DNA of 64,000 nucleotides from Streptomyces davaonensis JCM 4913 (GCF_000349325.1 NC_020504.1:5800053-5864052), one strand, 5' to 3'. Positions 1 to 9,698 are shown, numbered from the stretch's first letter. Translations and numbers: made by a program. The notes: generated from the letters alone by a model not told the origin.

Positions 1-1308
1 GTCGAGACTCTGCGCCGCCCGGACAGTCGCGAAGGCGACACCCCCGGACCCGTCCGGTACAAAGCCGTGAATGCCCGGCCGGGCCAGGGAGTTGTACGCG
101 TAGTGGTGCGCGAAGTAGTACGCGCCCGTGTCCAGCGCCGCCACCAGATCCCCCTGCTCAAGACGCGGCAGCGCCCGCGCCTCGGCCAGCAGGTCGCCGG
201 CGAAACAGGCGGGCCCGGCCACGTCCTGCACCACCTCGGCCCCCGTCTTCGGCCGCCCCTTCGCGTCGTACGCGGCGATCCGCAGCGGCCAGGCCGCCGG
301 CGCGTACACCGTCCGCGTCGCCACCTGCACGCCCGCGTGCGTCACCGCCACCGGCCGCCCGCCCGCGCTCTTGGTGTACTCCACCCGCGCCAGCACCGTC
401 CCGTGCTTGGCCAGCAGCGACCGTCCGAACTCGGTGACCAGCCCGTACCGCCCGTCGAACAGCCCCGGCACCGCCTCGCTCAGCAGCCGCGCGTACTGCG
501 CGTACGTCGGGGTCGTGGCGTCCGAGGAGAAGTTCACCGGCAGCCCGCCGCCGATGTCGATCGTGTCGATCTGCCGCCGCCCGAGCCGCCCGTTGATCTC
601 CTCCGCCAGCGCGTACGTCTCCGCCACGCCCCGCGCCATCAGCGACAGCGGCACGCCCTGGGACCCGGTGTGCGCGTGCAGCCGGGTCAGCCACGGCCGC
701 TCCAGATACGCCCGCACCACCCACTCCCGCGCCCCCTCGTCGCGCAGCGCCACCCCGAACTTCGAGGTGGCCGTCGCCGTCGACAGCGCCTCGATGGCAC
801 CCGCGCCCACCTGCGGGTTGACCCGTATACCGAGCGGCGAACGGCTCGGCGCCGACCGCATCAGCGCGTCGATACGGTCCAGCTCCTGCGGGTTGTCGGC
901 GTTGACCGCGATACCGAGCGCCAGCGCCTCGCGCAGTTCGGCGGGTGTCTTCGCGGGCGAGTCCAGGACCGTGCGCTCCGGCGGCAGCCCCGCCGCCCGC
1001 GTCAGCGCCAGCTCCCCGGGGCTCGCCACCTCCGCGCCGATCCCCGCCTCGCGCAGCAGCCGCAGCACGGGCACCAGCGGGGTCGCCTTCACCGCGAAGG
1101 CGTGCAGCACCGGGGTGCCGGGCGCGGTGACCGCGTCGAACGCCGCCCGCAGGGCCGCCGCCGACTCCCGGATGCCGGTGACGTCCAGCAGGCCCACGAT
1201 GGGGGAGTCCGGCCCCAGCAGCCCCTGTTCCACGGCCGCCCGCACCGCCTCGTCCCGGCGCGCCGCCCGCTCGTCGTCGTCCGTCCGTCCGACCTTGACG
1301 CTGTCCAC
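1..1308 (-). CDS. Diaminopimelate decarboxylase-like PLP enzyme (fold type III), 3' end outside the window
   Basis: The reading frame matches the ornithine/DAP/arginine decarboxylase family 2 (alanine-racemase-like barrel plus C-terminal beta domain). The PLP lysine lies in HAFAVKATP. Further family blocks are HTGSQG, GGGLPVNF, TEFGRSLLAKHG and, near the end, CFAGDLLAE and LDTGAYYF, corresponding to C-x-SGD and GAY in LysA. The family decarboxylates meso-DAP or a basic amino acid. The blocks differ from canonical LysA (AVKAN, EPGRS), so this is probably a paralogue rather than the lysine-pathway enzyme. The GTG at 1308 follows a GGGGGA stretch; an in-frame GTG at 1341 is possible but has no ribosome site. 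It is divergent from hutU. The stop codon is beyond position 1, so length and exact substrate are unknown. Confidence 0.85.
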   Translation of the reverse strand, partial: MDSVKVGRTDDDERAARRDEAVRAAVEQGLLGPDSPIVGLLDVTGIRESAAALRAAFDAVTAPGTPVLHAFAVKATPLVPVLRLLREAGIGAEVASPGELALTRAAGLPPERTVLDSPAKTPAELREALALGIAVNADNPQELDRIDALMRSAPSRSPLGIRVNPQVGAGAIEALSTATATSKFGVALRDEGAREWVVRAYLERPWLTRLHAHTGSQGVPLSLMARGVAETYALAEEINGRLGRRQIDTIDIGGGLPVNFSSDATTPTYAQYARLLSEAVPGLFDGRYGLVTEFGRSLLAKHGTVLARVEYTKSAGGRPVAVTHAGVQVATRTVYAPAAWPLRIAAYDAKGRPKTGAEVVQDVAGPACFAGDLLAEARALPRLEQGDLVAALDTGAYYFAHHYAYNSLARPGIHGFVPDGSGGVAFATVRAAQSLD

Positions 1309-1389
1309 CGCATCCCCCGTCGTGTCGTTCCCCGTGACCACGTATCCAGACAAACATCCGCGGCGCGGTCTCGCTGGCGCACGAACGTA

Positions 1390-1426
1390 TTGACTAGCTC
1401 TATTCAGGAAGTCAGGATGTGAATAG
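1390..1426 (+). promoter_or_regulatory. Candidate hut promoter with an overlapping inverted repeat
   Basis: TTGACT (1390-1395) is followed after 17 nt by CAGGAT (1413-1418), an acceptable housekeeping promoter. A perfect 7-bp inverted repeat, CTATTCA (1400-1406) and TGAATAG (1420-1426), brackets the -10 region, as an operator would. It lies 44-80 nt upstream of the hutU start. Repressor identity is unknown. Confidence 0.45.
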
Positions 1427-1469
1427 CGACAGCAACAATCCGGCAGCACCATCCGCTAGGAGGCAGACC

Positions 1470-3134
1470 ATGTCAGGACCCCGCCCCGTACGAGCGCCGC
1501 GCGGTACGGAACTGAGTGCCCTGGGATGGCAGCAGGAAGCCGCCCTGCGGATGCTCCAGAACAACCTCGACCCCGAGGTCGCCGAGCACCCCGACAAGCT
1601 CGTCGTCTACGGCGGCACCGGCAAGGCGGCCCGCGACTGGCGCTCCTTCGACGCCATGGTCCGCACGCTGCGCACCCTCAAGCAGGACGAGACCATGCTG
1701 GTCCAGTCCGGCCGCCCGGTCGGCGTCATGCAGACCCACGAGTGGGCCCCGCGCGTCCTCATCGCCAACTCCAACCTGGTCGGCGACTGGGCCAACTGGG
1801 AGGAGTTCCGCCGCCTGGAGCAGCTCGGCCTGACCATGTACGGCCAGATGACCGCCGGCTCCTGGATCTACATCGGCACCCAGGGCATCCTCCAGGGCAC
1901 CTACGAGACCTTCGCCGCCGTCGCCGCGAAGAAGTTCGGCGGCACCCTCGCCGGGACGATCACCCTCACCGCCGGACTCGGCGGCATGGGCGGCGCCCAG
2001 CCGCTCGCCGTCACCATGAACGACGGCGTCGCGATCTGCATCGACTGCGACCCGCGCGCCATCGAGCGGCGCATCGAGCACCGCTACCTGGACGTGAAGG
2101 CCGACAGCCTGGAGCACGCCCTCCAGCTCGCCGTCGAGGCCCGCGACGCCCGCCGCCCGCTCTCCATCGGCCTGCTCGGCAACGCCGCCGAACTGCTGCC
2201 GCGGATGCTCGCCGAGGGCGCCCCCGTCGACATCGTCACCGACCAGACCTCGGCGCACGACCCGCTGGCGTACCTGCCCGTCGGCGTCGACTTCGACGAC
2301 ATGGCGTCCTACGCGGCGAAGGACCCGGCCGGGTTCACCACCCGCGCGCGGGAGTCCATGGCGCGGCACGTGGAGGCGATGGTCGGCTTCATGGACGCGG
2401 GTGCCGAGGTCTTCGACTACGGCAACTCCATCCGCGGCGAGGCCCAGCTCGCGGGCTACGACCGGGCGTTCGCCTTCCCCGGCTTCGTCCCCGCCTACAT
2501 CCGCCCGCTGTTCTGCGAGGGCAAGGGCCCCTTCCGGTGGGCGGCGCTGTCCGGTGACCCGTCCGACATCGCCAAGACCGACAAGGCGATCCTGGACCTC
2601 TTCCCGGAGAACGAGTCCCTCGCCCGCTGGATCAAGATGGCCGGTGAGCGGGTCCACTTCCAGGGTCTGCCCGCGCGGATCTGCTGGCTCGGCTACGGCG
2701 AGCGGGACAAGGCCGGTGAGCGGTTCAACGAGATGGTCGCCGACGGCACGCTCCAGGCGCCGCTCGCCATCGGCCGGGACCACCTCGACTGCGGTTCCGT
2801 CGCCTCTCCGTACCGCGAGACCGAGGCGATGCTCGACGGCTCCGACGCGATCGCGGACTGGCCGCTGCTGAACGCGATGGTCAACGTGGCCTCCGGTGCC
2901 TCCTGGGTCTCCCTCCACCACGGCGGCGGCGTCGGCATGGGCCGCTCCATCCACGCCGGCCAGGTCACGGTGGCCGACGGCACGAAGCTGGGCGGCGAGA
3001 AGATCCGACGCGTGCTGACGAACGACCCCGGCATGGGCGTCATCCGGCACGTGGACGCGGGCTACGACATCGCCGAGTCCGTGGCGGACGACAAGGGTGT
3101 CCGGGTGCCGATGCGCGAAGGTGACGACGCGTGA
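1470..3134 (+). CDS. hutU: Urocanate hydratase
   Basis: HutU hydrates urocanate to 4-imidazolone-5-propionate, the second step of histidine degradation, in the cytoplasm. The 554-residue protein has the family's usual length. It shows the N-terminal [18 protein letters not shown] block, the [12 protein letters not shown] signature, the NAD+-binding GLGGMGGAQ near residue 170, WLGYGERDK near 405 and [19 protein letters not shown] near 435. The ATG at 1470 is chosen because AGGAGG at 1458-1463 gives ideal spacing; a GTG at 1419 in the same frame has no such site. It is the first gene of the hut operon, and the next gene overlaps its stop by four bases (GTGA). A candidate promoter with a dyad lies just upstream. 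Confidence 0.97.
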   Translation: MSGPRPVRAPRGTELSALGWQQEAALRMLQNNLDPEVAEHPDKLVVYGGTGKAARDWRSFDAMVRTLRTLKQDETMLVQSGRPVGVMQTHEWAPRVLIANSNLVGDWANWEEFRRLEQLGLTMYGQMTAGSWIYIGTQGILQGTYETFAAVAAKKFGGTLAGTITLTAGLGGMGGAQPLAVTMNDGVAICIDCDPRAIERRIEHRYLDVKADSLEHALQLAVEARDARRPLSIGLLGNAAELLPRMLAEGAPVDIVTDQTSAHDPLAYLPVGVDFDDMASYAAKDPAGFTTRARESMARHVEAMVGFMDAGAEVFDYGNSIRGEAQLAGYDRAFAFPGFVPAYIRPLFCEGKGPFRWAALSGDPSDIAKTDKAILDLFPENESLARWIKMAGERVHFQGLPARICWLGYGERDKAGERFNEMVADGTLQAPLAIGRDHLDCGSVASPYRETEAMLDGSDAIADWPLLNAMVNVASGASWVSLHHGGGVGMGRSIHAGQVTVADGTKLGGEKIRRVLTNDPGMGVIRHVDAGYDIAESVADDKGVRVPMREGDDA

Positions 3135-4378
3135 CCGAAAGCGGCAACTCTCCGACCGGGAGCTCCTTCCACTCCATGTGGCGCGAGCTGCTTCCCATCG
3201 GGCGGCACTCCGATTCCCGTGGCTACCGGCGTTACGCCTGGACCGGCGCTGATCTCGACTGTCGGGCCTGGTTCAAGGGGCAGGCCGAGGCCCGGGGACT
3301 CGCCTACGAGGTCGACCGGAACGGGAATCAGTGGGCCTGGCTCGGGGATCCGGTCGCCGGGGATGCTGTGGTCACGGGGTCGCATCTGGACTCCGTGCCC
3401 GACGGGGGTGCCTTTGACGGGCCCCTCGGTGTCGTGTCCTCCTTCGCCGCGTTCGATGAACTGCGGGCCCGGGGCGTCGAGTTCAGCAAGCCCTTCGGCA
3501 TCGTCAACTTCGGGGACGAGGAGGGTGCCCGGTTCGGGCTTGCCTGTGTCGGGTCCCGGCTGGCCAGCGGGCAGCTCAGCGTGGAGGGTGCGCACCGGCT
3601 GACCGATGGGGACGGCGTCAGTCTGCCGAAGGCCATGGAGGCCGCCGGGTACGACCCCGAGGCCATCGGGCCCGACCCCGAGCGGTTCTCGCGGATCGGT
3701 GCCTTCGTCGAGCTGCATGTCGAACAGGGCCGGGCGCTGGACCTGTCCGGGGACCGGGTCGGCATCGCCAGCGCCATCTGGCCGCACGGGCGCTGGCGGT
3801 TCGACTTCCGGGGCGAGGCCAACCACGCCGGCACCACCCGTCTCGTGGACCGGCGCGACCCGATGCTGTCGTACGCCGAGACCGTGCTCACCGCCCGCCG
3901 GGAGGCCGAACTCGCCGGTGCCGTCGCCACCTTCGGCAAGATCTCCGTCGAGCCGAACGGCGTCAACGCCATCCCCTCCCTGGTGCGCGGCTGGCTCGAC
4001 TCCCGCGCCGCGGACCAGGCGAGCCTCGATCAGGTGGTCGGCGGCATCGAGAAGGCGGCCCGGGAGTACGCGGCGGCGCACGGCATCGACCTCGACGTCG
4101 TCCGGGAGTCCTTCACCCCCGTCGTCGAGTTCGACCACGCCCTGCGCGACGAACTCGGCCGCATCCTCGGCAAGGACACCGGCCTGACGGTGCCCGTCCT
4201 CGGCACCGGCGCCGGACACGACGCCGGAATCCTGTCCGGGACGATCCCGACCGCCATGCTGTTCGTACGCAACCCCACCGGCGTCTCGCACTCCCCGGCC
4301 GAGTCCGCGACCGAGGACGACTGCGTGGCCGGGGTCCTCGCGCTCGCCGACGTACTGGAAGGACTGGCCTGCACGTGA
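3131..4378 (+). CDS. M20-family amidohydrolase (allantoate amidohydrolase/hydantoinase-like), probable hut-pathway deformylase
   Basis: This 415-residue zinc peptidase-fold hydrolase belongs to the AllC/N-carbamoyl-amino-acid amidohydrolase branch of M20. The metal and catalytic blocks are [11 protein letters not shown] near residue 83, [10 protein letters not shown] near 127, ELHVEQG near 195, NHAGTTR near 230 and GAGHDAGIL near 360. Homologues are usually annotated allantoate amidohydrolase. Here it lies between hutU and hutF with four-base overlaps on both sides, and no classical HutG (N-formylglutamate deformylase) is present. N-formylglutamate is an N-acyl amino acid like known M20 substrates, so I infer it is the missing last enzyme, releasing formate and glutamate. 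Family assignment is strong; substrate is inference from context. Confidence 0.93.
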   Translation: MTESGNSPTGSSFHSMWRELLPIGRHSDSRGYRRYAWTGADLDCRAWFKGQAEARGLAYEVDRNGNQWAWLGDPVAGDAVVTGSHLDSVPDGGAFDGPLGVVSSFAAFDELRARGVEFSKPFGIVNFGDEEGARFGLACVGSRLASGQLSVEGAHRLTDGDGVSLPKAMEAAGYDPEAIGPDPERFSRIGAFVELHVEQGRALDLSGDRVGIASAIWPHGRWRFDFRGEANHAGTTRLVDRRDPMLSYAETVLTARREAELAGAVATFGKISVEPNGVNAIPSLVRGWLDSRAADQASLDQVVGGIEKAAREYAAAHGIDLDVVRESFTPVVEFDHALRDELGRILGKDTGLTVPVLGTGAGHDAGILSGTIPTAMLFVRNPTGVSHSPAESATEDDCVAGVLALADVLEGLACT

Positions 4379-5715
4379 CGCCGACGCAGACGTACTGGCT
4401 GGAGCACGCCTGGCTCGACACCCACGTCGAGCCGGGCGTGGCCGTGGACACAACGGACGGCCGCATCACCGCCGTCCGCACCGGCATCCCAACCCCGCCC
4501 CCGGGCGCCGAGATCCTCCGCGGACTCACCCTCCCGGGTCTGGCGAACGCCCACAGCCACGCCTTCCACCGCGCCCTGCGCGGCACCGTCCAGGTCGGTT
4601 CCGGGACCTTCTGGACCTGGCGCGAGGTCATGTACGCGACCGCCGACCGGCTCACCCCGGACCGCTACCACGCCCTCGCGCGGGCGGTGTACGCCGAGAT
4701 GGCGCTCGCCGGGATCACGGCAGTGGGCGAGTTCCACTACGTCCACCACGCCCCGGGCGGCACCCCCTACGCCGACCCCAACGCCATGGGCGAGGCGCTC
4801 ATCGCGGCCGCCGCCGACGCCGGTATCCGCATCACCCTCCTCGACACCGCCTACCTCTCCTCCGGCTTCGGACAGCCCCCCAGCACCCACCAGCTCCGCT
4901 TCTCCGACGGCAGCGCGGACGCCTGGGCCGAACGCTGTTCAGTTCTCAAGGAACGGGATCACGCGCGGATCGGGGCGGCCATCCACTCCGTACGGGCGGT
5001 GCCCGCCGACCAGTTGGCGACCGTGGCCCGCTGGGCCGAGGAGCGGCGGGCCCCGCTCCATGTGCACCTGTCGGAGCAGACCGCCGAGAACGAGGCGTGC
5101 CTGGAGGTCCACGGCTGCACCCCGACCCAGCTCCTCGCCCTCCACGGCGTCCTCGGACCGCGCACCACCGGTGTCCACAACACCCACCTCACCGCCGAGG
5201 ACATCTCCCTGATCGGCGGCAGCGGCACGGGCACCTGCATGTGCCCGACGACCGAGCGCGACCTCGCGGACGGCATCGGCCCGGCCGTCGCCCTCCAGAA
5301 CGAGGGCTCCCCGCTCTCCCTCGGCTCCGACAGCCACGCCGTCATCGACCTGCTGGAAGAGGCGCGCGCCATGGAGCTGAACGAGCGCCTGCGCACCCGC
5401 ACCCGAGGTCACTGGACGGCGGCGGCCCTCCTGCGGGCGGCCTCCGCCGACGGCCACGCGGCCCTCGGCTGGGACGGCGTCGGCACCCTGGAGACGGGCG
5501 CACGCGCCGACTTCACGACGATCGCGCTCGACTCGGTCAGAACGGCAGGGCCGCTGCCGCGGCTCGGCGCCGAGACGGCCGTATTCGCCGCGACCGCGGC
5601 GGACGTACGGCACACGGTCGTCGCGGGCCGGCACATCGTGCGCGACGGGACCCACATGCTCGTACCCGATGTGCCGCAAGCCCTGTCGCGGGCAGTCGAA
5701 GCCCTGCGCGCCTGA
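4375..5715 (+). CDS. hutF: Formimidoylglutamate deiminase
   Basis: HutF converts N-formimino-L-glutamate to N-formyl-L-glutamate and ammonia. It is an amidohydrolase-superfamily enzyme of 446 residues. The metal ligands begin with the H-x-H of [13 protein letters not shown] near residue 60. LHVHLSEQ (near 228) and [22 protein letters not shown] (split around residue 316) carry the later His and Asp ligands and the substrate-binding arginine region typical of Hut[19 protein letters not shown] is also characteristic. The GTG start overlaps the preceding stop by four bases, implying translational coupling. Its presence means this organism uses the two-step HutF route rather than direct HutG hydrolysis of formiminoglutamate. 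Confidence 0.94.
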   Translation: MTPTQTYWLEHAWLDTHVEPGVAVDTTDGRITAVRTGIPTPPPGAEILRGLTLPGLANAHSHAFHRALRGTVQVGSGTFWTWREVMYATADRLTPDRYHALARAVYAEMALAGITAVGEFHYVHHAPGGTPYADPNAMGEALIAAAADAGIRITLLDTAYLSSGFGQPPSTHQLRFSDGSADAWAERCSVLKERDHARIGAAIHSVRAVPADQLATVARWAEERRAPLHVHLSEQTAENEACLEVHGCTPTQLLALHGVLGPRTTGVHNTHLTAEDISLIGGSGTGTCMCPTTERDLADGIGPAVALQNEGSPLSLGSDSHAVIDLLEEARAMELNERLRTRTRGHWTAAALLRAASADGHAALGWDGVGTLETGARADFTTIALDSVRTAGPLPRLGAETAVFAATAADVRHTVVAGRHIVRDGTHMLVPDVPQALSRAVEALRA

Positions 5716-5735
5716 CGACCACCCACGAGGACGCC

Positions 5736-6944
5736 ATGAGCAGCACCGCCATCACCAACATCGCCGCACTCGTCACCAACGACCCCTCCCTGGGATGGGG
5801 GTCCCCCCGCTCGAGCAAATTCGAGAGTGGGGGAGGATCTCCCCTCGGCCTGATCCAGGACGCGGCCGTCGTCATCGACGGCGACCACGTCGTGTGGACC
5901 GGTGAATCAAGCAAAGCACCCGCCACTGACAATCGGGTCGACGCCGAGGGCCGGGCCGTCCTGCCGGGCTTCGTGGACTCCCACTCCCACCTGGTCTTCG
6001 CGGGCGACCGCACCCAGGAGTTCAACGCCCGCATGTCGGGCCGGGCCTACAGCGCCGGGGGCATCCGCACGACGGTCGCGGCGACCCGGGCGGCCACGGA
6101 CGCCGAGCTCGAAGCCAACCTGACCCGGTACCTCGCCGAGGCGCTCCGCCAGGGCACCACCACCTTCGAGACCAAGTCGGGCTACGGCCTGACCACCGAG
6201 GACGAGGCCCGCGCCCTGCGCATCGCCGCCGCCCACACCGACGAGGTCACCTACCTCGGCGCCCACATCGTCTCCCCGGACTACGCCGACGACCCGGCCG
6301 CCTATGTCGCCCTGGTCACCGGCGAGATGCTGGACGCCTGCGCGCCGCACGCCCGCTGGATCGACGTGTTCTGCGAGAAGGGCGCCTTCGACGGCGACCA
6401 GGCCCGCGCCATCCTGACGGCGGGCAAGGCCAAGGGCCTGCACCCCCGCATCCACGCCAACCAGCTCTCCCACGGCCCCGGCGTCCAGCTCGCCGTCGAG
6501 CTCGACGCGGCCAGCGCCGACCACTGCACCCACCTCACCGACGCGGACGTCGACGCACTGGCCAGTGGCAACACCGTCGCCACCCTCCTCCCCGGCGCCG
6601 AGTTCTCCACCCGCGCCGAGTGGCCGGACGCCCGGCGGCTGCTGGACGCGGGGGTCACCGTCGCCCTGTCCACCGACTGCAACCCGGGCTCGTCCTTCAC
6701 CTCGTCCGTGCCGTTCTGCATCGCGCTCGCGGTACGGGACATGGGGATGACCCCGGACGAGGCGGTCTGGTCGGCCACGGCGGGCGGCGCCGCGGCCCTG
6801 CGCCGCACGGACATCGGCCGCATCACCCCGGGCGCCCGCGCCGACCTCACCCTCCTGGACGCCCCGAGCCACGTACACCTGGCCTACCGGCCGGGCGTGC
6901 CCCTGGTCAGCGGAGTCTGGCGGCGCGGCGAACGCGTGCTCTGA
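5736..6944 (+). CDS. hutI: Imidazolonepropionase, with an in-frame repeat insertion near the N-terminus
   Basis: HutI hydrolyses imidazolone propionate to N-formiminoglutamate. The 402-residue protein carries the metal-binding [12 protein letters not shown] near residue 80, the [14 protein letters not shown] block, the [25 protein letters not shown] region (split around residue 245) and STDCNPGSS near 311. The ATG at 5736 follows CACGAGG. Residues about 18-38 ([20 protein letters not shown]) are encoded by a palindromic repeat and do not resemble HutI. The flanking residues (LVTNDPS and [13 protein letters not shown]) would join into a normal family N-terminus, so the insert seems tolerated in a surface region of the N-terminal beta domain. 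It ends the hut operon and converges on the ricin-domain gene. Confidence 0.94.
   Translation: MSSTAITNIAALVTNDPSLGWGSPRSSKFESGGGSPLGLIQDAAVVIDGDHVVWTGESSKAPATDNRVDAEGRAVLPGFVDSHSHLVFAGDRTQEFNARMSGRAYSAGGIRTTVAATRAATDAELEANLTRYLAEALRQGTTTFETKSGYGLTTEDEARALRIAAAHTDEVTYLGAHIVSPDYADDPAAYVALVTGEMLDACAPHARWIDVFCEKGAFDGDQARAILTAGKAKGLHPRIHANQLSHGPGVQLAVELDAASADHCTHLTDADVDALASGNTVATLLPGAEFSTRAEWPDARRLLDAGVTVALSTDCNPGSSFTSSVPFCIALAVRDMGMTPDEAVWSATAGGAAALRRTDIGRITPGARADLTLLDAPSHVHLAYRPGVPLVSGVWRRGERVL
5786..5850. repeat. Dispersed palindromic repeat inside hutI
   Basis: The core contains GGGGGTCCCCCCGCTCGAGC followed by TTCGAGAGTGGGGGAGG, forming a long imperfect GC-rich stem. I recognise this as resembling a short palindromic repeat scattered through Streptomyces genomes, normally between genes. 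Here it stays in frame and adds about 20 codons. Confidence 0.75.
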
Positions 6945-6985
6945 TCACCGGGCATGAAGCACCAGGCGCGAAGAACCAGGCGCGC

Positions 6986-8491
6986 TCACCCGGCCCGCCA
7001 CCGCTGCCCCGACCCCCCGCTCTCCGTCACCAGCGCCACCCCATCGCCCCCGACCGGCGTCACCGCGTGCCCGGGGGCGATGCCCGGGCGGATGAACCCA
7101 CGGGAGTCGACGGCGAACCGCAGGTTCTGGCCGTTGCTCCCGTAGACCGAGTCACACGCCCAGATGCCGACGCCCCGCTCCACCGAACCCCGGCTGTCCA
7201 GGCAGAACTCGGGATCGGCGTACGACTGCACCACGCCCCGCTCGGAGTCGACGCGCCACAGCTGGCTGCGGGACGAGGTGCAGGGCGCCGTGATGACGTC
7301 CGTCCCCTTCTCGAAGTAGTCGTCACGCACGTCCAGGCACAGCCCGCTCGACAGGTTCACCACGCGCGCGTACGAGGCGCCGGGGGGCCGGTACGACGGA
7401 GTGGGAGTGGGTGTCGCACTGGGCGTCCGGGACGGCTTCGCCGAACTCCGGGTGGGGGAGGGCGACTTGGACCGGGAGGGCGTGGGAGAGGGCGACGGGG
7501 TCGCGGACACTGTCGCCGTGACCGTCACCGGCGGTGGGGTCACCGGGCTGTTGGAGGTGGCCGAACTCACCGGTTCCTGGCCGTCGTCGGCGGAGTCGGC
7601 CTGCGCGACCAGGAAGACCAGCAGCGGCACCAGCGCCACTCCGAGCGCCGCCGACATCAGGGCGATCCGCCGGGACGGCGGCCAGTCGGCGGCCGCGGTA
7701 CGGGGGCCGGGGTCCCCGGGCGCCGGGTCGTCCAGGACGTACGCCGCCCCCGCCCACGGCAACAGGCCCTCGCCGAGGGTTCGACGGGGGTCGTCGCGCA
7801 GGGCGGAGAGTTCCTCGTGGGCGGCCGTACAGGTCGCGCAGCGCGCCATATGAGCGTGCAGATCGGCACTCCCGCGCGGGCTGTCCGGACGTACCGACTC
7901 CTCGATCAGCCGGTGGAAGTCACGGCAGTCGGGGTCGGCGGAGGTCGCCAGGCGGGCGCGCAGCACCGCGCGGGCGAGCTGTTGGAGCGCCGCGCCCGAG
8001 CCGTGGACCACGTCCTCCCGCGTGACGCCGACGAACGCGGCCGTACGGTCGTCCGGTTCGCGCTCCACGACGGCGTACCAGATCACGCCCTGCGCGCGGG
8101 CGGGCAGGGACTGGAACGCGCCCAGCATGGGCGGCACAGGGCCGCCGGGACCGGCCGTGCTGAGCACCAGCAGCAGCCCCGGATCGAGGCCCGCCGCCTG
8201 CCCGCCCGCCGCCCAGGAGGCGGCCAACCGCCCGGTGAGCAGCAGGAGTCGGTGCCGCCAGGGACCGCCGGGGTCGATACCGCGGGCCGTCTCCCGGGCG
8301 GCGAGGGTGAAGACCTGTCCGGCCAGCTGCCGGGCCACCGAGTCGCTGGTGGCGCAGAGCCGGGCGTAGGCCAGCACGGCGGGCAAGTGGCGGGCGCGCA
8401 GCTCCTGGAGCGCGTTGTACGCGGTGGCGGAGTCGGCGCGCAGCAGCTCGGTCAGCCGTGCGTCGGACCCTCCGTCGTCGGCCCGCACCAT
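6986..8491 (-). CDS. Membrane protein: sigma-like N-terminus, anti-sigma-type zinc finger, one TM helix, extracellular ricin-B lectin domain
   Basis: The 501-residue protein has four parts. Residues 1-200 look like a degenerate ECF sigma factor, with a region-4-like stretch (LPARAQGVIWYAVVER). HAHMARCATC near 210-220 matches the H-x3-C-x2-C of zinc anti-sigma factors. A TM helix at about 273-295 is followed by a Ser/Thr/Pro-rich linker. The C-terminus from about 372 has ricin-type beta-trefoil repeats (GLCLDVRDD, QLWRVDSERG, FCLDSRG). The topology puts the regulatory part inside and the carbohydrate-binding part outside. ATG at 8491 follows GAGGAGG with 8-nt spacing; a TTG at 8494 is less likely. 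It lies directly downstream of the sigma gene. The sensing role is inference. Confidence 0.85.
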   Translation of the reverse strand: MVRADDGGSDARLTELLRADSATAYNALQELRARHLPAVLAYARLCATSDSVARQLAGQVFTLAARETARGIDPGGPWRHRLLLLTGRLAASWAAGGQAAGLDPGLLLVLSTAGPGGPVPPMLGAFQSLPARAQGVIWYAVVEREPDDRTAAFVGVTREDVVHGSGAALQQLARAVLRARLATSADPDCRDFHRLIEESVRPDSPRGSADLHAHMARCATCTAAHEELSALRDDPRRTLGEGLLPWAGAAYVLDDPAPGDPGPRTAAADWPPSRRIALMSAALGVALVPLLVFLVAQADSADDGQEPVSSATSNSPVTPPPVTVTATVSATPSPSPTPSRSKSPSPTRSSAKPSRTPSATPTPTPSYRPPGASYARVVNLSSGLCLDVRDDYFEKGTDVITAPCTSSRSQLWRVDSERGVVQSYADPEFCLDSRGSVERGVGIWACDSVYGSNGQNLRFAVDSRGFIRPGIAPGHAVTPVGGDGVALVTESGGSGQRWRAG

Positions 8492-8507
8492 CAAACCCGC
8501 CTCCTCG

Positions 8508-8561
8508 ATGAGCCGTCGTACCGGCCGGATCTTGGACCTACCGGCGGGTACGACGGCTCAT
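8508..8561 (-). promoter_or_regulatory. Perfect 15-bp inverted repeat abutting the ribosome site of the ricin-domain gene
   Basis: ATGAGCCGTCGTACC (8508-8522) and its exact reverse complement (8547-8561) flank a 24-nt spacer that also holds CCGG motifs. It lies between the sigma stop at 8645 and the ricin-gene start; the GAGGAGG ribosome site starts a few bases after the last arm. It has no U tract. It could be an operator, an mRNA hairpin controlling translation or a processing signal. Confidence 0.6.
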
Positions 8562-8644
8562 AGTGGAGGAAGGGGACCGCAGAGGAAAGAGTTTCTGTGG
8601 GTAACCCGTGAACCATCGCAGGTCACCCGGGAACCGTGGAGGAG

Positions 8645-9538
8645 CTACTCCTCCAGCGTCAGCCCCTTGCGCAGCCGCACCAACGTCCGTGACAGCAGCC
8701 GGGAGACATGCATCTGCGAGATGCCCAGTTCCTCACCGATCTCCGACTGGGTCAGTCCCGCGACGAAGCGCAGGGAGAGGATCTTCCGGTCCCGGGGCGG
8801 GAGTTCGGCGATCAGCGGCTTCAGGGACTCGACGTACTCGATGCCTTCGAGTCCGTGGTCCTCGTAGCCGATCCGGTCGGCGAGCGCGCCCTCGGCGTCG
8901 TCCTCCTCCGGCTGGGCGTCCAGCGAGGAGGCGGTGTAGGCGTTCGACGCGGCCATGCCCTCGACGACCTCGTCGGCGGAGATCCCGAGGCGCTCGGCGA
9001 GTTCGGCCACCGTCGGGGCGCGGTCGAGCTTCTGGGCGAGTTCGTCGCCCGCCTTGGCCAGGTCGAGCCGGAGTTCCTGGAGTCGGCGCGGGACCCGCAC
9101 GGACCAGGAGGTGTCCCGGAAGAAGCGCTTGATCTCGCCCACGATGGTGGGCATCGCGAAGGTGGGGAACTCCACGCCGCGGCTGAGCTCGAAGCGGTCG
9201 ATCGCCTTGATCAGGCCGATGGTGCCGACCTGGATGATGTCCTCCATGGGCTCGCTGCGCGAGCGGAAGCGGGAGGCGGCGAACTTGACCAGCGCGAGGT
9301 TGAGTTCGACGAGCGTGTTGCGGACGTACGAGTACTCGTGGGTCCCTTCCTCCAGCGACTCCAGCCGCCCGAAGAGGGTCTTGGACAGGGCCCGTGCGTC
9401 CACCGGCCCCACTTCGTCGTAAGGGGGTATCTCCGGTAGTCCCGCGAGTACGTCGTCCTGCTCGATGGGAGTCAGCTGTTCCGGGGGGGATGTCGACGTC
9501 GCCTTGTGGGTATGCGGTGCGTCGAGCCGGGGTGACAT
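8645..9538 (-). CDS. sigI: SigB/SigF-family RNA polymerase sigma factor
   Basis: This 297-residue group-3 sigma factor directs stress-type promoters of the SigB class. Region 2 is clear (PMEDIIQVGTIGLIKAIDRF, then FPTFAMPTIVGEIKRFFRD with SWSVRVPRRLQEL). Region 3 is RAPTVAELAERLG and region 4 is LPPRDRKILSLRFVAGLTQ with SEIGEELGISQMHVSRLL. The ATG at 9538 (MSPRLDAP) follows GGAGGACATC; an ATG at 9550 and longer in-frame extensions lack a ribosome site. It is divergent from a STAS anti-anti-sigma gene and a RsbW-like kinase gene, so partner switching probably controls it. The symbol rests on resemblance to the S. coelicolor sigI neighbourhood and is less certain than the family. Confidence 0.94.
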   Translation of the reverse strand: MSPRLDAPHTHKATSTSPPEQLTPIEQDDVLAGLPEIPPYDEVGPVDARALSKTLFGRLESLEEGTHEYSYVRNTLVELNLALVKFAASRFRSRSEPMEDIIQVGTIGLIKAIDRFELSRGVEFPTFAMPTIVGEIKRFFRDTSWSVRVPRRLQELRLDLAKAGDELAQKLDRAPTVAELAERLGISADEVVEGMAASNAYTASSLDAQPEEDDAEGALADRIGYEDHGLEGIEYVESLKPLIAELPPRDRKILSLRFVAGLTQSEIGEELGISQMHVSRLLSRTLVRLRKGLTLEE

Positions 9539-9698
9539 GATGTCCTCCATCGTTCTCGGCATATATACGGCTGCCGAAGCCTGTGCGTGCACTGCGGTGT
9601 GCGGCGCCTCCAAAGCCGGCCGTGTTCGGTTACGTGTCTCTACTAGCCCTACCCGCTTTCCCGAGGCCACCGCAAGTGCGTTCTGTTGTGAAATGTCC

